DNA of 35,497 nucleotides, from assembly GCA_016748015.1 (NCBI GenBank), contig JAAOMT010000483.1:280163-315659 (forward strand), written 5' to 3'. This document shows positions 30,961 through 35,497 of this stretch, one piece after another. The notes under the pieces are model-generated. The model had not been told where the DNA came from and searched no databases. It saw nothing but the letters and a program-made list of their open reading frames with translations. How positions within the stretch are numbered: position 1 is the first letter of the stretch; each line of letters begins with the position of its first letter. A program made the position numbers and the translations under genes. The DNA comes from Geosiphon pyriformis (taxonomy: Eukaryota; Glomeromycota; Glomeromycetes; Archaeosporales; Geosiphonaceae).

Positions 30961-32434
30961 TGTGGATATGTCAATATCACATTACAAACAATATATAGAT
31001 GAAGTGAATGTTATTTGCTCCAACCAGAACAGTTGGAACAAATGAACATGGGAAACTTAGATCCACTTCAACATATGCAACTTAAAATGTTGCTTAACAA
31101 TTTCAATAACATCTTTGCCAGCAAAAACGAGTTTGGCCAAACTGACATCATCTAGCATTAGATCAAGATGGAAAATGCAATGCCAATTAAACAAAAAGCA
31201 TACAGAATACCACCAGCTAGCCATGAGATTATCTATCAAGAGATAAACTGAATGCTTGACAATAGGCTAATTCAGCCATCAATGAGCCCATGGTCATTAC
31301 CAGTAGTACTTATTCAGAAAAAAAATGGGAAAATTTACTTTTGTGTAGATTATAGAAAACTCAATGGAGTAACTTGTGGAGATAGGTACCCCACTCCACA
31401 GATCCAAAAATTATTCGATGCTTTTGGTAAAAACAAATGGTTTTTAATATTAGACCTAAACAGTGGTTACTGGCAAGTAGCCATGGATCCAGTCAACAAA
31501 GAGAAAACAACATTCACCACAAGGGAAGGGAATTTCGAATTTAAAGTAATGCCATTCAGCTTAACCAATGCCTCAGCAACTTTCCAACAGCTAATGAAAA
31601 TTGTTTATACTGGCTTATTATAGAAATCAGTAGTTGTATACTTGGATGACACCAATGTATTCTCAAAAACATTTGATGATCATCTTCATCATCTTCAACA
31701 AGTGTTCAAAAGACTAAGAAGAGCAGGACTAAAGTTAAATGCAACAAAGTGCTTTTTCGGCAAAACAGAACTAAAATTCTTGGGACACATAGTCAGCAAA
31801 GATGGCATCAAAACAGATCCAGAGAAAATAAAGATAGTAAAAAACTTTTCAGTGCCAGCCAATATAACAGAACTGAAATCATTCTTGGGATTTGCCAACT
31901 ATTATCGACATTTTATTAAGAACTTTTCCAAGATAGCGCAACCATTCAACCAACTGCAAACCAAGAATACAAAATATGAATGGACAGAAAGTCAACAAAA
32001 AGCTTTTGATATTCTGAAAAGAAAGCTCATTCAAGCTCCAGTACTGATCTATTCAGATCACAGCAAACCATTCATCATTACCACCAATGTATCTGGCCAA
32101 GCATTGGGAGCAGTATTATCTTAGAGAAAACCAGATGGCAAAAAACATCCAGTAGCATATGCCAGCAGAGGTTTAACACCAGCCAAAAAGAACTATGGAA
32201 CACCAGAACAAGAACACTTAGCAATATACTGGGCAGTCATGAAATGAAAAGAATACTTAAGCCAGAAGTTTAAAGTATACACAGATCACAAAGGATTAAC
32301 ATCACTTTAAAAACAAGAATTTGGAGATGGAAGACAGTCAAGATAAAAAATAGCACTCACACCATATAATTATACTATACATTATAAAAAAGGAAAAGAC
32401 AATGGAAATGCTGACAGTTTGTCATGAATGAGAC
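30961..32434 (+). pseudogene. Element B reverse transcriptase and RNase H
   Basis: RT runs from 'PPASHEIIYQEINW' through 'LIQPSMSPWSLPVVL', 'YFCVDYRKLNGV', 'LDLNSGYWQVAMD', 'FKVMPFSLTNASATFQQL' to the catalytic 'VVVYLDDTNVFS' (YLDD at 31639-31650), then 'LKFLGHIVSKDGI' and the connection 'FLGFANYYRHFIKNFS'. RNase H follows with 'PVAYASRGLTPAKKNYGTPE', 'YTDHKGLTS' and 'GNADSLS'. No indel breaks the frame. Stops at 31153 and 31159 (relatives suggest Gln), 31249 (W or R), 31621, 32122, 32245 (W), 32308 (Q) and 32425 (W) kill it. Confidence 0.9.
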
Positions 32435-33886
32435 AAATCTAAAGAACAGTTCAATCCAAAAATATAACAAAACCAGAACAATATCAACAAAAAATATAAC
32501 AAAAGATGAACATACAAAAATATCAACAACTGCAACATTATATAAACACTCAACAATTCAAGAAGAATTTATCTCAATGGAATGAAAGAGTATCAAACAA
32601 CAATCAAAATATTTTATCACTTACCAAAATATACTTATCAAAAAAATAGAAAAGATTCAGATCAACCAACCAGAGTAATTACAGAGCCAGAAAAAGAGAC
32701 AATATTATTCAACATGCACTCAAATCCAACAGCAGGACATTTTCACAAAGAAGCAACCATGAAAAGAACCAGAAAAAGGTACTATTGGCCATTAATATAT
32801 TCAGACATCATCCAATATGTTCAAAATTGTGATGCTTGTCAGTAAAGAGGAGATATGAAACCCAGTGAACCATTAAGACCAATCAAAGTGAGACAACCAT
32901 TTAACTGTATTGGAATTGATTTAGTTGGACTATTAACAATCACCAGCGGAGGAAACAGGTACATAGCAGTAGCCATGGACTATCTCACTAAATGGCCAGA
33001 GGTGAAAACAATTCAAAGAGCAGATACAAAATCCATTGCCGAATTCGTTCATTAAGATTTGATCTGTCAACATGAATGTCCAAAAGAATTACTTTCAAAC
33101 TAAGAAACTTATTTTGTGAACAGAACATTGGCAGAATTAAGCCAAAGATTTGGAATTAAGAGACCACTATCATCACCATACCATCCACAAACCAATGGAT
33201 TAGTCGAAAGATTTAACAGAACATTGTGTGAAGCAATAGCTAAACTCAGCCAAGAAAACCAGAATGATTGGGATTTGTTGATATCATCAGTACTATTTGC
33301 TTATTGGACAATAAAGCAAGATACTACACAAGCAACACTATTTGAATTAGTATATAGTAGAACAGCAACACTACCAGTGAAAATAGAAGTCAGCACATAC
33401 CCAACCAAACCAATAACAGAAGAAAATTTCAAAAACACATTGTTGAGAAGAACATATAACTTAATAAAAACATTAGAAAACAAACAACAAAGAGCAGCTG
33501 ATAACATACAAAGATCACAAGAGAAACAAAAAGAAAGACATGATAACCAACTACCAGATAAACCAGTTGAATTCAGGATTGGAGACAAAGTACTACTACA
33601 TCGTACCAAAGTGGAAAAACAATGGAGTGGAAAATTTGATCTCAAATGGGACAGACCATTTCACATAGAAGAAATTCTAGAAAATAGAGCTTACAAATTA
33701 AAATTGAATAACAAAATCTTGACCAAAGCAGCACATGGAAATTGACTGAAATCATACTACTATACAGCATTATTATCCACCAGTAATATTCCACAATTAG
33801 GAGTACAGAGAATACTAGTCCAATCAGATGAGATTTCACAAGATCTGGAACCAATCATTATCATTGACAACAACACGTCCAATTGA
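32435..33886 (+). pseudogene. Element B integrase (catalytic Asp lost)
   Basis: After RNase H the frame continues to about 32633, where one base is missing relative to element A and integrase proceeds in frame 2. It has the zinc head ('GHFHKEATM' with 'NCDACQ'), core D in 'GIDLVGLL', and E in 'GLVERFNRT'. The second Asp, in 'LLSDQ' of A and D, is Asn here (AAC, 33098-33100) and is followed by TAA for Gln. The C-terminal part ('KFDLKWDRPFHIEEILENRAY') is open. It ends TGA at 33884-33886, after Ser-Asn as in element A. Confidence 0.88.
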
Positions 33887-33939
33887 TTAACAAAAGAATA
33901 TATAAGAACATAGTCAACGTGACAGAAGAGATCAGAAAA

Positions 33940-34569
33940 ATAGAAATTATAAACAATATCCATTTATTAGCCCAACAAATTTTTCAATTAATCCAACACC
34001 AGGAGATGGAAATTACAATCAATCAACAAACTATTTGTTACAAAAATACAGCAAAAATACCACAAAACAAAGCACAGAAAAGACTTGAAAATGTTGTTGA
34101 CAAGATCATGATCAAGATAAAATTGGCCATAAAAGAACAACAAATAGTCAAATTACATCAAAAACTTACTAAAGAAACTTGGACTTGGTGAACACAACAA
34201 TTTCCAAAAAATTATTGTTACTTTTACTTGGGACAATACGTGAATATCCAGAACTTATATACGGATAAAACAAAGCGGTTATTCGACACAACAATACTAC
34301 AACAACTAGAATATTTTGTAGGGAAAAACAACTTATCCACACAAGCTCGAGCTATATACTGAATACACACAACATTTTAGGATTGATCAGGAATCCTACT
34401 CAACAAAGCAATGGATACAGTTACCAATAATCAATTGGGAAAAATCACTAATGCTCAATTTGAAGAATTACAGACTCAAATAACACAAGTAATTCTTGAA
34501 AACAAAATTCAGGAAATACTTCAAGAGGGAGAATTAAAAGAATTAGATTTTGACAGAGCTTAATATTAA
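33940..34569 (+). pseudogene. Element B: conserved third ORF after integrase, unknown function
   Basis: A frame of 210 codons without indels begins 53 bases after the integrase stop, in another frame. Its first codon is ATA where element A has ATG, consistent with a G-to-A change. It contains 'MEITINQQTICYKN', 'KNYCYFYLGQYVN' and 'ARAIYWIHTTFWDW' (with tryptophans inferred at TGA or TAG). Four or more stops sit at tryptophan or glutamine positions, including TAA at 34561, where A has CAA. It ends in the polypurine tract. No fold was recognised. Confidence 0.7.
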
Positions 34570-34582
34570 AAGGAAGTGATAA
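34568..34582 (+). other. Polypurine tract of element B
   Basis: 'aaaaggaagtgataa' touches the TGTTAC start of the 3' LTR, matching the tracts of elements A and D. Confidence 0.65.
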
Positions 34583-35163
34583 TGTTACTCATAGAATATA
34601 GGAAATATAGTATTATTAGTCAGTAAATATTAGCCAATCAGATGTAGACGTAGTAAATGTGGAATTCCAAGATTCTTCTCAGAGGAATTGCAGGATTCCA
34701 AGAATTTCAGGATTCTCCAATAAGGAATTGCAGGATTCCAGAATTCCAGAATTTCTCTTATCAAGAATCACAGGATTCCAAAAATTCTAGGATTTCTGTC
34801 ACAAGGAATTGAGAAATTGAGGAATCTCAAATATGTATATATAGCAATAGCATTAGAAACAGAAAAAACAGAATCAACACCAAGAATTCTTAGCTTAGTT
34901 ATCACAATCTTTAAATAAAATAATCATTCACTATATCAAATTCCTTCTTCACTATCAACACTTCATGTTGGTAGTAACTGATACTTAATCATACTGGAAC
35001 AATAGCTCTTGATTATGGCTATTGACGGGATACAAATTAGAATTGCCTTGGCTTATTTGCTTTATTTCATATTCTTTGTTTTCTTTGTTTTTTTTTTTTT
35101 CTATCTTTGTTTTGTTGTTGTATACTAATTGATTAAGGATTAAAAGTGCTGAGTTATTGACAT
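34583..35163 (+). repeat. 3' LTR of element B, truncated by insertion
   Basis: It begins TGTTACTCATAGAATATAGG, like the 5' LTR, with GAATTC-rich U3, TATA at 34836-34844, stem-loop at 34952-34974 and a T-rich run near 35085-35102. It stops at 'gagttattgacat', about two thirds of the LTR length, where a D-family LTR begins. The remaining third should lie to the right of the window. Confidence 0.88.
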
Positions 35164-35497
35164 TGTTACTGGAGGTTTTTGGTCTCTTTTCTGTAATGTT
35201 GTTGATACTTATTTGCTGTGAATTCACGTTTTCTGGATGTGGTTGAACCTTCAGTAACTGAATTTATCTTCAAATTATCTCCTATAATTTGAACTTGCTG
35301 GACTTATGAGTGGAATGGCCAATTTTGTGCCAGTTGCTTTGTGTAGTTACGTTGTAGTAAACGTCAACTCTTTTCCAGGAATTGCTTGTCTGGAAGCTCA
35401 CTAAAAATGTGTAGTTACTTTGCTGTAAAAGTCAACTCTTCTACAGGAATCTCGTCTGTAGGTTACCCTAATGATTATGATAAGAAAATAAAAGAAA
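35164..35497 (-). repeat. D-family LTR, cut by the window edge
   Basis: TGTTACTGGAGG... matches the start of the LTRs at 5139 and 14782 for its whole visible length. It interrupts the 3' LTR of element B and so is younger than B. Whether it is solo or part of a full element cannot be seen. Confidence 0.85.

Noticed and set aside
26413-32633. Stops read as sense codons (an altered genetic code, for example TAG/TAA as Gln or TGA as Trp)
   Set aside because: All three stop codons appear inside frames, at positions where homologous copies have Trp, Gln or Arg without a consistent codon meaning, and other copies show the ordinary codon at the same site. Catalytic residues are also lost. Mutation explains this better than recoding.
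33940-34569. Third ORF as an envelope gene
   Set aside because: There is no signal peptide, no hydrophobic membrane helix, and few cysteines in A, B or D.

Overview
The window reads as transposon-dominated, very AT-rich nuclear DNA from a fungus. No single-copy host gene, tRNA, rRNA or CRISPR array could be supported. Nearly all of it is nested, decayed retroelements: Ty3/gypsy-type LTR elements, and non-LTR (LINE) elements with an endonuclease, a reverse transcriptase (RT) and an RNase H domain. From memory of family resemblance only, the Gag, the cysteine-rich module and the LINE ORF2 look like proteins common in arbuscular mycorrhizal fungi (Glomeromycotina, perhaps Gigasporaceae). That placement is an inference.

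Layout, left to right. (1) 1-3068: 3' part of gypsy element A on + (RNase H remnant, integrase, a separate third ORF, polypurine tract, LTR). A lies inside the RT of (2) element C on - (3069-5138), a pol fragment with a cysteine-rich region and a dUTPase domain. (3) 5139-10874: element D on -, a second gypsy family (3' LTR, third ORF, integrase, RNase H, RT), whose gag, protease and part of the 5' LTR are deleted. (4) 10875-17915: LINE F on +, with solo LTRs of two families inserted at 13316-13980 and 14782-15752. (5) 17916-18456: a nearly C-free relic of the D-family LTR, then an AT-rich gene-free stretch to about 19845. (6) 19846-24375: LINE E on -, cut at its 5' side by (7) element B on + (24376-35163), the most complete gypsy element. 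B has a 5' LTR, a Gag frame interrupted by an inverted solo LTR, then protease, cysteine-rich module, dUTPase, RT, RNase H, integrase, third ORF and a 3' LTR. The 3' LTR is itself cut by (8) another D-family LTR at 35164 that runs off the window.

In element B, Gag, protease, dUTPase, RT/RNase H and integrase lie in one very long polyprotein frame, and a third ORF of about 200 codons follows in another frame. The same third ORF follows the integrase in A and D. Nothing here looks active. Coding frames stay aligned for kilobases with almost no indels, but are peppered with stops that mostly trace to C-to-T or G-to-A changes (TGG, CAA, CAG or CGA becoming stops). This suggests RIP-like or methylation-driven mutation. 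The most interesting signals are the dUTPase plus cysteine-rich module inside a gypsy pol, the conserved unknown third ORF, and the transition-only decay.
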